DNA from: Isoetes taiwanensis
Taxonomy: Eukaryota; Streptophyta; Lycopodiopsida; Isoetales; Isoetaceae
Reading direction: 5' to 3'
NCBI GenBank assembly: GCA_021234155.1
Contig: JAJEKV010000053.1
Span: forward strand, 5,672,488 to 5,736,487
DNA: 64,000 bases
Of this stretch, positions 39,437-51,719 are shown piece by piece. Positions within the stretch are counted from its first letter, which is position 1; every line of letters begins with the position of its first letter. Made by a program: the position numbers and the translations under genes. The notes below the pieces were generated by a model, which saw only the letters and a list, made by a program, of their open reading frames with translations, did not search any database and was not told where the DNA came from.

Positions 39437-42400
39437 GATTTTTAGCACGCCAGCTTAACCAAGGTTGCAGCCCTCCTTGCAATTCTAGGCTATCCACGTA
39501 GCAGTTCCAAATCAGCCAAACCTTAGGTGGCATGACACTAAGCCATTGGATCTGTATTTTCTTAAATCGACGGCCGTGAAAATTAGAAATGGCTAAAATT
39601 TGACCCGGAGAATTGGAAGGACATTCTTGCAACCACCTCATATTCTTCCGGCTTTCTTGCAAGCACCTCATATTAAGAGCCGAAACAACGGTGGAGCTGC
39701 TTCTGGAGAATCAAAGCTTACAATCTTCTCTTATATCATTAGCAGAGTCCAAAAATCGGCAAGGATCACATCCCATAGAAAGCCAGTATCGCCTGCAGCA
39801 ATTTTATAGTCGATTTCTTTCTCCTGGTGCCTGATCTTCGCATTTTATATATGGAACTTTCGGAAGCCCTTCAATCTCCGAGCCTGACCCTGATTTACCA
39901 CAAGAATCTGTTACGATTATAAGTCACAATCAAATGAGACTTCTCATTCTTCTCGTCTGCGTCATTTTTTTTTCTCCCAACTTGCCTCATACCCACAAAG
40001 CAAAACAGCTCCACTGTCGCTGCAACAACAAATTTCTCACGATTTGGCACAGGCCGACCAACAAAACTGAATTTAGCCGAGAAAAACCACGAGCAAAATA
40101 GAGCATTCAGAATTCAGGAATATGACGAGCCACCTGTGAAGAAATATCGCCCGCTAAGCCAAAGATTTAAGAGCTTTTACTGGCTTATTCATAATTCTTG
40201 TAGTGCTCAGTCAGAATAGCTTCACCACAGCTATGCTATCAATATTTGCACAGATCCCACTCGCTACTCCGTTAACTATCACCCTGTCATTTTCTTTCTG
40301 TCTATTCACTTCTTCTTTTTGGCCAGCCAGACTTTTAATTGGGCAGTGCTCGACCGGACGAAATAAGGACTTACACGCTTCCTTCTTCAAATCCACCAAA
40401 AAAAGGAAGCTTTCCCATTTTGGCTATGGCTTGCTTGTGGGTTGGTTTATCTCTGTTCCGTTTTACAGAAATCAATGCGATATACTTGAGCCAATACCCC
40501 AAAACAGGCTAATCATCCATGTACCCATAGGTTTGCCGAGTACTAGAAACAAAAGGGCATACGTCGTAAGCTCAACATACTCAAAAAGGGCAAAAGAGGT
40601 ATTGTTTCAAGGTAAGAAATGGAGGGTTTTCTGTAGCCGGAAGCGACAGAACAGACAAGAATTTTTATCCTTGAACAGAAGAAGTAGAAGAATTGTAAGA
40701 TAAATTACTCAACACAGAGATTTTGGCTATGGAGTAGTGCGGTAAGACAAGCAGAGCCACAGATTTGAGGCTTTTACAAATGCTCTAATTTGTTTTTACT
40801 GAAAATTCCAAGGGGAAGAGGAAGAGGGCTTTCTTTCGGAGACCCGACCCTTTTTTTTCTGTGCCGGAGCAAATCCAAGCATACGATCTGCCATATCCAT
40901 TTTTCTAGTAATCTGTGATCACCCCCAGCCTCGGAGAAGGACTGATTCTTCCTACTTAGAAACTTCTTTTCTTCTTGGGTCGTGTATTCGGGATTATTTT
41001 AATCCTAAACCCATTACAGAGCAAACTCCTTTGGCAGTTCAACATGTTAACCTATTTGAGACATGACCTTATCTACTTCATGCATGGACAGCTACCTTTG
41101 TCTCTTCTGTTTCAAACATTCAAGAAGGAAATACAAAAATATGCTCCTTTATCAACAGTTACGTTTTTGTTGTCTTGGACGATTTGAACCCTATTTTATT
41201 GAGGGCTTTTGTTCTTGCATCAGCAGGTTGATTCATTCATGTACCAATGTTTCTGTGATAGTTCTGTTTGAAGTTCTGGCTTTATTGGTTTCATGGGCTT
41301 GGGTTACGTGAAACCTTTTTATCTAGAATATTAAAGTCTTCCGGGCCAGCATTGGAGGCACCAGGTCTGAAATCTGTTTCAATTTCAAAATTTCTTCTTG
41401 CATCAGCGTCCGTGCTATGGTTAATTCAGCACCTTGCCTGTGTTCTGTGGATATCACAGTTTGCATCCTGGAACAATTTCTTGAGGTTTGATATTTTCCT
41501 TTTTCTCACATCTCGACGTTTTTTGAGAATCTAGACGGAGATTGTTGGCATCTTCTCTGTCCCTCATTTTGTTGGTGCATCTTTGATACCCAATACTTCG
41601 CAAGCTCTGATGTTTGTAAGCTGTGGGCTGAACTTATTTCAAGAAATTTATGCTGCAAATCAAGTACGTAGTTCTTCGAGCTTTTTATCTTGTGCATTGG
41701 GGCACAGAGATTGACGCCAGATTATGCTATTTCAGATAAGCTCTCTTGTTGTCCTATGCCCTTGTTATATTATAATAAGTTTTAATAAGTTAGTCTGCCA
41801 AGTATGTTCTCAGTTCTTGCTTATAAAATATGCCAGTTCTTGCCTCTACCATATCTTTGCTTTTGAAGACATTAAATTGGGATCAAGTTGTTCTATTCTT
41901 CAATTTGTTCTATGTCTTGCATTCGTTTCTTTCAGTGTTGCAACTTGGGGAGTCCAAGCAGTTGTGTAGAACTGTCTTGTTTTACGAAACCAGTGCAGTA
42001 TAGTTCTATTGATCTTATGAATTTTTGCATCCTTTGCAGCTTGAGTACATTTTCTTTTTTCCTTTTTTTTTTTTTTTTAATCGTGGTTCAGAGGACAGAC
42101 TTTTCTAGACATAGAATGTTTCCTGATGTATACTTAAGTTCTATGTGTGAAGATCGTCTTTGTTGCTTTATGATACACATTTGGATGTTGTGTATTGAAT
42201 ACATAGATTTTTAACCAATGTGTAAGAGTCTTGGCTGTGCCAACTACAGTCCATATCCTAGTGAAGAAGTCCATCAAATGAGCCATGGCACTTTGTATTC
42301 TTTACATTTGTAATGCATTCCTTCGCATTTGTAAAATGTTTTTGCAGATGGATGTGCCTTGCATAAATAGTATTACACCTCTAAAAATGCTACAGAATTA

Positions 42401-42655
42401 TTATTGGTGACATGGAGGAAGCTGGGCATATGTTTGGGATCTATTTGAAATGATATATTCATTTATTTATTCTGTTATCCTTCTATTCAAACTGGTCCGC
42501 TCATTCGGCTAGGGGTATTAGAAGTAATTTTTGCACCTGCCTAAATATTACTATTATCTGCCATTATTAGAGACAGAATAGCATCCTCAATACTGCAAGT
42601 TTTATCGAACCTTCAAATAGATCACTTGTTATACATCCCTTTGATGGTGACATTT
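39437..42655. other. Region without a recognised gene
   Basis: Several plus-strand frames lie here: 39600-39834 (two phases), 40203-40703 (166 aa), 41268-41534 (88 aa). The 166-aa frame has a hydrophobic N-terminal half and a very basic C-terminus (KKRKLS, RNKRAY, KRQNRQEF, RRSRRIVR), but I recognise no family and it may be chance. Intron-like T-rich tracts (42060-42078) suggest old host or intronic sequence. Confidence 0.3.
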
Positions 42656-42668
42656 GATTATCAGTACT
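42656..42668 (+). other. Left target-site duplication of LINE-B
   Basis: GATTATCAGTACT is repeated exactly at 59812-59824, just after the 3' poly(A) of the LINE. This fixes both outer ends of the insertion. Confidence 0.92.
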
Positions 42669-42790
42669 ATAGGTATGGATATAGCAACCTGCCATGAAGT
42701 TGCGGGGGTGCGCCTTGCCACGTCAGCAATGTGCGCCATTTTTCTTGATTGCTTTGTCCTATCTGATTCAAACACAAATCTTGATCTCCT

Positions 42791-43177
42791 GTGCTAATTC
42801 AAGCTGTTTCTGAAGGCAATTTGTGGGATTTAGATTGCCAGCCTTGCAATTCTCATGATTCCCCTCATCAAATGCCACAAATGGATACCAATGTCTTCAC
42901 GATTATCAAACATAATTCGAGATTGACCTGTGGATATCTGAAAGGCTCTCCCTCTGACTTGTGGAATTCGCTAATATCTGAACAGCATTTTCCAGAAGAA
43001 TTATTTGCTCTAGAATATTCATTTGTTCCGAGTTCAGTAGAATTTGAAGTCGAAATTGTAGAATCTTGGCTACAGGAGTTCATTGGAAAGAAAGAAGTCT
43101 CAGCTTCGGGCATCTTTCATGTTCATTGTGATTGGGCTACATCCAAGATTGTGGTGAAAGTCTACTCTGAACAATGA
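42791..43177 (+). CDS. Small ORF in the LINE-B 5' region
   Basis: A 128-aa frame ahead of ORF1, starting MLIQAVSEGNLWDLD, with FPEELFALEYSFVPSSVEFE and HVHCDWATSKIVVKVYS. The composition looks protein-like and the frame is uninterrupted. I recognise no domain. It could be an upstream ORF of the LINE or captured sequence. Confidence 0.35.
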   Translation: MLIQAVSEGNLWDLDCQPCNSHDSPHQMPQMDTNVFTIIKHNSRLTCGYLKGSPSDLWNSLISEQHFPEELFALEYSFVPSSVEFEVEIVESWLQEFIGKKEVSASGIFHVHCDWATSKIVVKVYSEQ

Positions 43178-43346
43178 TTCATGTCTTGCCGTCTGGTTTC
43201 TTTCAATTTGGTTCTGAGTGTGGCTTTCCGACTTCTCAAATTTAGATAGGCTCTTCCCCTATTTTCTTCCTTGCCCTTTGTTTTCCCCTCCTGCCAATTC
43301 GCACATGTTCCTTCTGCTTTTGTAGTTTTCACCTGGTTCTTTCTGC

Positions 43347-45815
43347 ATGGCTCTTAAAGGCAAAAATTACCCTAAATTTCTCTCCATTCTTCACGCTTTT
43401 GCTGAATTTGCACCCTCTGATCGACCCGAGCTTCTCAAACAGTTAAGATCCTTCCATGAAAATCCTAAAAATTTCATTTTCTTTGGTAATTTTGCTAACT
43501 CATGCATTGGGCAGTCTTCAATGGATCCTTTATCTTTTAGAGTCCCATGCTGGGATAATCTTTCCAAGCACCCGGATTTTTTAGGCCGACTACCAAGCAT
43601 TGACCCCGTCCTCCAAATTCCTGTTGCTTATGGGGACAAAAGATCGGATCAACCAATGTCTTCGGATGCTACTATGGACAAGATCCTGGGGGATATCCGT
43701 CCTTTCAAGGGACCATTCAGTGCCACAAAGAAGGCTATTTTCAATGGTATTTCCTTAGATCTCCCTTCTGTTCATGCAAAATTAAATTCATTCCATGACT
43801 CTACAGTAATTGTTAAAACAAATAAGCATGGAATAAAATTAGACAAGCTTTGGTCTTTCTGCTTGAACCTTCAGAAGGGTATGCTAATAAATGCTGTATA
43901 CTGGCTCCACTTTCCATATATTATGATTGAATGTGGCAGTAAAAGATCTGCCAATTTCCTTCTTAATCATGGTCCCATGGCCTTTGAGTCTTTCCAACTT
44001 ACCTTTCTTAAATGGGATCCCAAATTTGAGGTAGCCAATTTGGACAATCTTTGTGTTGCATCTACCACTCTCCATGGCCTAAACCCAATATACTGGAATG
44101 AAGATTGTCTTAAACTCTTATTTGACTCAATTGGTTCCTACATTTGCACTGAATTCTCCCCCTATAGACCACCCCGCTCCATTGTCCAGCTTGATATTTC
44201 CAAAAACATTCCTCTCCACATTCCCTTTCAAGATGTTTTCGAAAAAGAAGCCTCTCTAGATTTGAGATGGTCAGGCCTGCCACCTCAGTGCCAAAATTGC
44301 AAGATCAGACACTTTTGGTATGATTCCTGCAAGGAGTTACCAGCTATTTGTGAGCAGAAGTCAAATGCTCCTATAAAGTTATCTGATATCTGTCGAGTCA
44401 ATGAGCAGGTCAATCAAAAAGTCAATATCAGTAATGAGGTCAACAGTCAGCAGGTTATGCAAAATTCAAAAGGATCAATTATTGATCATCATGATTTTGA
44501 CCTTGGTGACTCAGGCATTATCTCCAAGGATAACAATTTTCAGTGGACTAAAGTTAATGGCAGCTACAAAAGAATTAAAAGGAGAAAACAGTTAAGAGAG
44601 GCAGAACTCAAGAATGGGGAAGCATCTAAGACTAGAGGTGATGTGAAGACCTTTAGGACTGGTAAAGCTCAGCAAGTCAATGTGTTGCAAAACCATGAAA
44701 ATTCTGCTAAAATCACTGAAAAGGATAACAGTTTGTCAAAAGTCAGTAATCTTTATGATACATTGAACAAAATAATTATGGATGCTAAGTTTTCTGCCAA
44801 GAGTAAGGAGAATGCTGATATTCTCAACTCCTACATGGTTAAGAATGGTCCATTAAGCAAGAAAAAGAATTATCGTAAATCTCTGATACAATCCAGGATA
44901 GAAAATGAAGAGTTTATGATTGATCCCAAGGATACTTTGGTGGAGGTTGTTCCAGCACCTGTCCCTGCTATATCAATGGAGAATAATCAAATTATTCCTC
45001 CAAAAAATGTTGCTGAATCAAGTTCTGTTCATGAATCTCAGATGGCTGCTGATCACTTAAATGGTAACTCTAATCAATTCCAGGTATTAGCTAACCTTAA
45101 CCCTGAACTTGATTTGGATGTTTTGTTGAGCAAACCATGTGAAGGCAATTTGAACCCTACACAATCCCCAATTATTGATCTCTCACCAGCCCCTGATCCC
45201 CCTCCCCCTCAACCTTCAAATATTGCCTTTGACATTGCTCAGCAGCTGGCATCCTTGCAAGAGGGCCTCAGTGCACATGGCCAGCATTTCTATCAATATA
45301 ATCTTATGGATGAAGAAATTGTACAAGATACTCCAGAAAGGGATGCAATTGGCCTGGAATTTGACAATCAGTGGTTGGCTAGTGACAAAAATATGACAGT
45401 TGATTCCACTCAAGAAAATGCTCAAGAAAATGCTGTTGTCCTGCAAGAAGACTTAACTCAACCTGAGGAATTTAACAATTCAGGTCATGTTTCTTCTCTT
45501 TCCCCATCTTTTATGCATAATCTTTTAAATCTTCCTGTTTCTCCTAAAAATAGAATGTTTGAATTCATTCCTGGGGGGTCCTCAGATATTAGTGAAGATG
45601 AAATTGAAAATGCAAATGATAAGGAAAATTGGGAAGGGGACAAATTTCTTGTTGCCTGTTCTAATGCTGGATTAACTACCAAATTTGAATCCTCTAAATC
45701 CAATGCCTCTAAGTATAAGAAGCATAATTCAACTCTTGCTGATCTCACTAATACTCCTGCTGCTAATACTAGAAGTAAGCAGAGAAAAGGGAAAAAGAAA
45801 AAGAGATATATTTGA
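43347..45815 (+). CDS. LINE-B ORF1 protein (DUF4283 / zinc knuckle)
   Basis: An intact 822-aa frame. Residues about 130-240 fit DUF4283, the RNA-binding-like domain of plant L1 ORF1 and related proteins (FCLNLQKGMLINAVYWLHFP, then GPMAFESFQLTFLKWDP). At about 315-328, CQNCKIRHFWYDSC is a zinc knuckle with spacing CX2CX3HX5C, one residue off the usual CX2CX4HX4C. The C-terminal half is long, acidic and low in structure and ends with a basic tail (KQRKGKKKKR) that could be a nuclear signal. ORF1 proteins coat LINE RNA. It precedes ORF2 by 56 bp. It is the best-preserved retroelement ORF in the window. Confidence 0.9.
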   Translation: MALKGKNYPKFLSILHAFAEFAPSDRPELLKQLRSFHENPKNFIFFGNFANSCIGQSSMDPLSFRVPCWDNLSKHPDFLGRLPSIDPVLQIPVAYGDKRSDQPMSSDATMDKILGDIRPFKGPFSATKKAIFNGISLDLPSVHAKLNSFHDSTVIVKTNKHGIKLDKLWSFCLNLQKGMLINAVYWLHFPYIMIECGSKRSANFLLNHGPMAFESFQLTFLKWDPKFEVANLDNLCVASTTLHGLNPIYWNEDCLKLLFDSIGSYICTEFSPYRPPRSIVQLDISKNIPLHIPFQDVFEKEASLDLRWSGLPPQCQNCKIRHFWYDSCKELPAICEQKSNAPIKLSDICRVNEQVNQKVNISNEVNSQQVMQNSKGSIIDHHDFDLGDSGIISKDNNFQWTKVNGSYKRIKRRKQLREAELKNGEASKTRGDVKTFRTGKAQQVNVLQNHENSAKITEKDNSLSKVSNLYDTLNKIIMDAKFSAKSKENADILNSYMVKNGPLSKKKNYRKSLIQSRIENEEFMIDPKDTLVEVVPAPVPAISMENNQIIPPKNVAESSSVHESQMAADHLNGNSNQFQVLANLNPELDLDVLLSKPCEGNLNPTQSPIIDLSPAPDPPPPQPSNIAFDIAQQLASLQEGLSAHGQHFYQYNLMDEEIVQDTPERDAIGLEFDNQWLASDKNMTVDSTQENAQENAVVLQEDLTQPEEFNNSGHVSSLSPSFMHNLLNLPVSPKNRMFEFIPGGSSDISEDEIENANDKENWEGDKFLVACSNAGLTTKFESSKSNASKYKKHNSTLADLTNTPAANTRSKQRKGKKKKRYI

Positions 45816-45871
45816 CTTTCTGTTTGCTGTTTCTTTTTTCTTTCTGCTCAATTTTCTAAGCTCAAAATATA

Positions 45872-46717
45872 ATGAGAATTTTATCCTGGAATGTTAGAGG
45901 AATTAAAGGTCCTATTAAAAGGAGAAGAGCCATTTCCCAAATCAAAAGCTATAATGCTGATGTGATCTTGCTTCAAGAGCTTAAACTCCCAAAATTTGAA
46001 ACTTCTAATCTTGGTGACTGGATTTATCCAGGATCTCACTCCACCTAGATTGAGGCCACTGGGAGAAGTGGTGGTATCATTATGATTTGGAAAAGCCTTG
46101 AACATCTTAGCTTTTTCAATTCCCAATTCTAAATTGTGGCAAGCTGTTACCTTCAAATATCAAAATTCTATTTTTAGTATCATTAACATTTATGCCCCCA
46201 CTTGCCCAAAGGATAGGGAGTTGCTCTGGACTGACATTAGCTCCTGATGCTATCTCAGATTGGATTGTTGGTGGGGATTTTAATAACACCCCTTCTTGGA
46301 ACATGAAATTAGGGAATAATATTAATATGTCTGTCTCTGAAAGATGTATTTGGAATAGTTTTATCTCTGATTCTTCCCTTGTACATGTCCCTTCTTCTCT
46401 GACTTCCTTCACTTGGTCTAACAAACAAAAAGGGGATAAAAAGGGTCTATTGTGCACTTGATAGGTTCTATGTCTGCAAAGTCCTAACTCTTCTCTTTGG
46501 GATAATTGTTTTGTTACAAGTGATGAAGGGAATATAATCTCTGACCACCACCACAATTCACATTGCACAAGGCGGTTGACTCAAATTCCAAGAGATGGAA
46601 ATATTCCCTACAAATTCAATTGTGCTCTTCTAGAAAATGAGTCATTTGTGAATGATTTTAAGGCTTTCTATCAAGATCTTTGATCTAATTTCAATCATCA
46701 GTCAATGAAAAGCTTTT
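45872..46717 (+). pseudogene. LINE-B ORF2 endonuclease domain
   Basis: Starts MRILSWNVRGIKG, the classic opening of plant L1 ORF2, then DVILLQELK (catalytic Glu). A TAG at 46046-46048 and later frame changes break it. Further pieces are GRSGGIIMIW, WIVGGDFNNTPS (46268-46303), SFTWSNKQ and, near 46540, SDHHHNS with the catalytic His. The order is complete, so the domain was whole when inserted. It nicks target DNA to prime reverse transcription. Confidence 0.9.
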
Positions 46718-47950
46718 ATGCTAAAATCAAGAAGGCCAAAAATTTGGATTAAAAGAATGGTTAAGGAAGAAGCATCTTGCAGATTGAAGGAGAAGGAGGA
46801 TTTGTTGACACACATGAGAAACATAAGATCCCTCTGCGGGGATGATCCCTACAGCCTTAATTTGCATGTAGATGAAGAATTAGTTGAAAATTACCTCAAA
46901 AGTATTGAGGAGGCTGAAGCTAAAAGCTCAACAATCAAATGTAAGGTCAAGTTTAACAAAGAAATGGATAGTGGTAGCTCAAGATTCTTTTTTAAAGTAG
47001 CCAAGGCTAGGCTGCTTAGAAATTCTATTACTGAAGTTAGAACTGATGCTGGTTTATGCTTGAATGATCCAAAAATTATTAGATCCTTCTTTCATGACAA
47101 TTATGCCTCTCTTTTCTCTAAAGTTCCCTCTCAACATATTGACTCCTCAAGAGAGAGGGATTTCCTTGATCTGTTAGACAGAATTATCCCTTCCCCTATT
47201 GACACTATGGATGATTCTTTTATTGTTCCTCCTACTGAGCATGAAATTTTTAAAGTCTTGAGATCTTTTGGCAAATGCAAATCCCCGGGACCTGATGGCT
47301 TTCCTAGTGAATTCTACATCCACTTCTGGGATCTTTTGAAAGATGATATTATCTCAATGGTGAGAGGCTTTTGGGAAACTAATCACTTGCACTCTTCTAT
47401 CTCTGCTGGCCTCATTGCTCTTATTCCTAAGATAGACAATCCCTTTGCTTTTTCAGATTGGAGACCTATTTCTCTCACTAATACTTCCTATAAAATCTGT
47501 GCCAAAGTCATTGCCAACAAAATTAAGGAGTATCTTCAGAAAAATATTTTCCACTATCAATCTGCCTTCTTATCCAAGAGGTTTATTTTAGATAACTATA
47601 TTACTGCCATGGAAGGTCTTCATTGGAATAAAATCTCCAACCAAAATTGTGTGCTCTTAAAGTTAGACTTCAAAAGAGCCTTTGACACTGTAAGATGGGA
47701 TTTCCTCGACAACGCTCTCACTAAGTTTGGATTTCATCCTAAACTCAGGCTTTTAATTCATGGGCTGAATATTCACTCAAACTCTGCTGTCATTGTCAAT
47801 GGGTCTCCTTCTCAATTCTTCCCTCTTTCTCGTGGTGTGAGACAAGGCTGCCCCCTTGCCCCATACCTCTTTTTGATTGTGGCTGAAATGCTTACAAGGG
47901 CTGTAATTCATTTAAAAAATCTTGGGGAGATTAGGGGCCAAACAAAGTGA
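46718..47950 (+). pseudogene. LINE-B ORF2 reverse transcriptase, first part
   Basis: A 410-aa frame with CKSPGPDGFPSEFYIHFW, LIPKIDNPFAFSDWRPISLT, LKLDFKRAFDTVRWDFLDNA (first catalytic Asp) and LSRGVRQGCPLAPYLF. It ends just before the YADD box because the DNA transposon inserted there. TATGCTGATGAT for YADD is found at 55721-55732, directly beyond the insert. Confidence 0.93.
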
Positions 47951-47971
47951 GGATTGCCTTACCATTTCTCA

Positions 47972-47975
47972 ATAT
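47972..47975 (+). other. Left ATAT duplication of the DNA transposon
   Basis: ATAT here and at 55720-55723 flanks the inverted ends. The interrupted LINE codons (CAATATGCTGATGAT, Q-Y-A-D-D) are rejoined if one copy is removed. A 2-bp TA duplication with longer inverted repeats fits equally well, since the site is palindromic. Confidence 0.75.
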
Positions 47976-48006
47976 GGGTGAAAGTATCTTTGGTGGGTAG
48001 CAAAAA

Positions 48007-48770
48007 CAGCGACCCAAACACAAAGACCAAACACCCAAAATACATTTTTTCCCACCCGTCATACATTTTTTTCCCACCCTTCACCTATATAGTACCACCT
48101 ATATTACGCCGATCTATTCGTCTAGCGGCACCGTTTATACAATCATTACCGTTTGCCGCCCAATGAATGAAAGCGACCCCGCAATAACGGAACCACTAGA
48201 CAAACGAACGAACTTTTCGAATTTGTATTTTTCCAAATCTCTCTTCCCCAACTTTCTCTACTCGGCCAAGCAACCCGTGAATTTGCGGCTTTCGGTTCCA
48301 CTTTATACAAACGGATCAACCATGGTAAAGAAGGTGATTGATCCGCCCGGCTCAAGCGATAATTCCAACGGAACCCATTATCGGGTAAGCAAAAAGCAAC
48401 AAAACAAAATTTCAATGGGTTTAGGGTTCAACCCGATTAATTCGATTTTCTTGCATTCTTCCGGGCCGGAAGAAGCGTTCCCTTAAGACCGGACTGGCTG
48501 ATTGCCGAACCGAAGAAGACTTCCATGCGTATGCAGTTCCGCCAAACGAGGGCGTTCATCCCTCTCAATTTGAACGGACCTCATATCAGCAAAAGAAAGT
48601 ACAATGAAGTTTGGGATACCAACGGGGTCATTCCTGGCAAAACTTCCATTGACAAGGTGAGGCCAGAGCACGAAGAAGCTCTAATAGAGCTTCTGAGCAA
48701 AATATACCCGGACGGGTTGAAGAACAGAGAAGTTAGAAAGACGAGTATCATACCTATTTGCATTCAATAA
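48007..48770 (+). other. Left interior with weak frames
   Basis: Plus-strand frames at 48163-48486 (107 aa) and 48525-48770 (81 aa, with RPEHEEALIELLSKIYPDG) look coding-like but match nothing I recognise. They may be exons of the same plus-strand gene as the phosphatase-like domain. Confidence 0.3.
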
Positions 48771-50320
48771 CTGCCTCAGAGCAAAGCAGGATCCACAGAA
48801 GTTCAAGGTTAATTGGGCAGCAGTTGCAGCAAAGAGTAGAGCCTACAGCAGCAAGGTTAAAAGTGAACCGGCAAGCAGTGCTCAAAGCAAAGCGAGGCGA
48901 GAGGCGGCAAATCTCGGCAAACCACAAACACTGAAAGCATAGCAGAAAGGCCAGTTTCAGGAGGCACTGGTATTAAATTAGAAGGGAGGCCGTCCATAAG
49001 GAGCTTTGCATCAGGCCCAACGGCTTACGGCTTATGGGGAGAACATATCACGCTGGAAGTCCTATGCAAAGATTTGCGGGAAACCCTAGACACGCAAAGA
49101 AGGCTGATTTAGTCTCCAAGAAGGAGCTAGTTGTCCAGTCCCGTGCTAAGGGAGCTTTCTTCTTAGCCGTAAGAGAAATTGCGTAGTAAAATTAAAGACA
49201 ACATCTCACGTCTTCAAGCAGTCCACAGGTCCCGATCTTTGGTGCCTCTCACGAGCCTCTCGAGCTTGAGAGAGAAAGACATGGCGAAAGTACATGCTCA
49301 AAGCCCTTGTTGAAATGGGGGTGGCCCAATAGATGAGGGGATAGTTCAGGGTGGCCACTATAGCTGCCGAGGTTGCAAACACCGAAGTGCAACTTGCAAA
49401 AGCCAAGCGGCATTTCTGTAATCTCAACAGGGCTTAGGGAACTTACAAGGAGAGTCGGCCGGCTTGTGAGCATCTATCCCGTGATATTGGGTTGCTAATT
49501 GGAGATGAGGGCGATGCTCCACATGCGGCCGGCATTCCGTGATGATTACACCCTAAGTCGAAAGCTGAAATGTGGCCACGTATATCATGTCACCGCCCGA
49601 GTTTGCTTATGGAGAAGACACTTGCCTCGAATGCTCGTAAAGCAGTTCAAAGAGGCTTAGTGGAGGAATTGGGGAAGACACAGTCAAGCGGGAACCCTTA
49701 CATGTTTGGCAAAGCACACAAACAAATAGTTGAGACAATTGACCTAGATGAGGTGGTAGCTACAACTCCGGATAGCAACAGGAAAAGGAAGCATGTCAAA
49801 ACACCTCTTAGTAAAAGGACCCAGGACACAAGTCTACAAGGACTCGAACTCCACAAGCAAGAAACGGCCAAAAAAAAGGTACACGTTTGTTTCTCAAGTG
49901 GGTACATTAGAAGCTTTGTAGGAGATTAAAGCGGCCAAAGACGAGGCAAGCAACATGACACATTGCGGCACGAAAGCACTGCGTGCTAAAGACACCAACA
50001 CGGTCCAAAGCGATTCAAAGTAGTTCGACGATCTTGAGAAATACAATATAGTTCCAAATTCTGCGGCAACCTCTACAAAGGCCTCCTCTAACACTTGTTG
50101 ATGCAGGGGCGGAACAAGGATGTTGAAGACGAATATAGTGGATAAGGGTGAACAAGGTTGTGAGCCGAATCACAAACTCACAAGGTCGGGACCAAAAAAG
50201 GTCCCGGACCGAAGAGTGAGGGTGAGTCGGATGATTCGGTTGATGAGGGCGTGCCTATAGGCGTGGCACTAGGAAAAAAAACAAATTATCTAATGTAATT
50301 TATATGTACTTTCGTTTAGG
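48771..50320 (+). other. Degraded sequence with short plus-strand frames
   Basis: A 119-aa frame at 49570-49929 contains RKAVQRGLVEELGKTQ and a basic KRKHVKTPLSKR segment. Neighbouring frames are short and shifted. Probably a decayed part of the plus-strand gene; not recognised. Confidence 0.3.
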
Positions 50321-50328
50321 GGCCAATT

Positions 50329-51719
50329 TTGTTTGCACAAGACTTGGCAAAGCGATCGTTTAAAAGGTTTTTGTGTAATACCATAATATATGTTTTTTCC
50401 CCATTGTGTCCTTGTAAAATTTGTTTTGAGTTTCAACCTAGGGATCAATATGCATTTGCATGCGAGAAGGAGAAGGCGACCACAAGTGGTGCTATTGAAT
50501 CGAGGTCAAGATAGTGAGAGAACCCAGGGCACGGATAATGAAGAAACCAAAGTGCAAAAACAAACTCTTACATATAAAAGGTGCAATCCAATATTTAAGT
50601 TCAAGCGGTTATTTTACTTGTCTTATTTCACTTGGCATAATGTCCGCCCGGTTCAGGTTGGTAATTGTAGCACCACTTTTGATTTTGCGAGGAGACCAAG
50701 GACCCTAAGCCACCACTTGGTGCAGTTCGCGATAGCCAGGAAACACCCATACATTGGGGACAGGGAGATACTAGTAAGGATGTATCTAGCTATGGCTATC
50801 AGCACTCTCCATCACCTGGTAGCAAAGATAAACCAGAGTCCAGCAGGTCGCAGCAACTTCCAGCACGTCCAGATAGCACTTCCAAAGTCCAAGCCCAAAG
50901 ACGATAAGCAAGCGATGCGGCCGCCCATCGGCGGTGGTTGCAAGCGTCGAGGGATGGACACCCAGGCCGGAAGTGCATGGTGCTTGACATAAATGGTGTC
51001 TCGCACGGATAATAACAGAGGAGAATGAATCAAAAATCTTGCATCCACCACAAGCGAACCATGTTGTAAAAAAAGCGCAAGTAAGTACCTCATTTGCAGA
51101 CCAGGGTATCATGAGTTTGTGGAGTGGGCACTGCAGAGGTTTGATGTTGTGATTTGGAGTGCTTCTCTACTTCGGAATACAAGGGATATGGTGGATGCAT
51201 TGTTCCCTGATCTGCAGACCAGATTCTTGAAGATATATGGTCAAGAGCATTGCTATGCATGCGAGCATCCAACCAGCACAGAAAAGCAACTATTTTTCAA
51301 GGAGTTGAAGGTTGTTCTTGAGGATTTTCCTCAATATCATGGTATGATTTTCTTGGTTGATGACGAACTGCACAAAGGGTTTCTAAACCCCGCACACACA
51401 ACCGTTCTGTTATGCCTTTCAGGGGGCAAGAAGAGGACAATTTTTTGAGAAGTTTGTGTGTCCTGGGCTTTGGAATACTTGGCCTCTCATACGGTGAGGA
51501 AACGATCTCACAAATTGATTTCACCGATGCATGGTTGGCCCAGGAGGCGATTTGCGATCTTTGGATTCTTGTCTCAACAACTACCTTGTCTCGACCTACT
51601 ATATCCTCAATGCTCCTATTGAAGTACAAAGGCATTTCTTGGGCACCCTTCTGGCGGCGAGCATAGATTTGAGGACTTCGATGACTTATGAAGTAACCAT
51701 TGTACACTACTTTTTGTAA
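50329..51719 (+). pseudogene. FCP1/NIF-type phosphatase-domain gene, decayed
   Basis: Upstream frames (50390-50992) are Arg/Lys-rich. Near 50973 the strand reads KCMVLDINGV, matching the catalytic Asp loop of the HAD-type FCP1/NIF family (here D-I-N-G). After a break, 51091-51448 reads RPGYHEFVEWALQRFDVVIW, SASLLRNTRDMVDALF, GQEHCYACEHP, LFFKELKVVLEDFP, LVDDELHKGFLNP and AHTT. This is the conserved NIF domain order, including VIWSAS and the late acidic DDE loop. Stops near 51030 and 51447 break it. Such domains dephosphorylate protein Ser/Thr. It lies inside a transposon, so it is captured or element-borne. Confidence 0.8.

Noticed and set aside
40203-40703. 166-aa ORF as a host membrane or basic protein gene
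   Set aside because: No family recognised, no neighbouring exons or promoter assigned; mentioned only within the unassigned region.
41268-41534. Acyl-protein thioesterase-like motif (WFHGLGL)
   Set aside because: Only a short resemblance; the following residues do not continue the family pattern.
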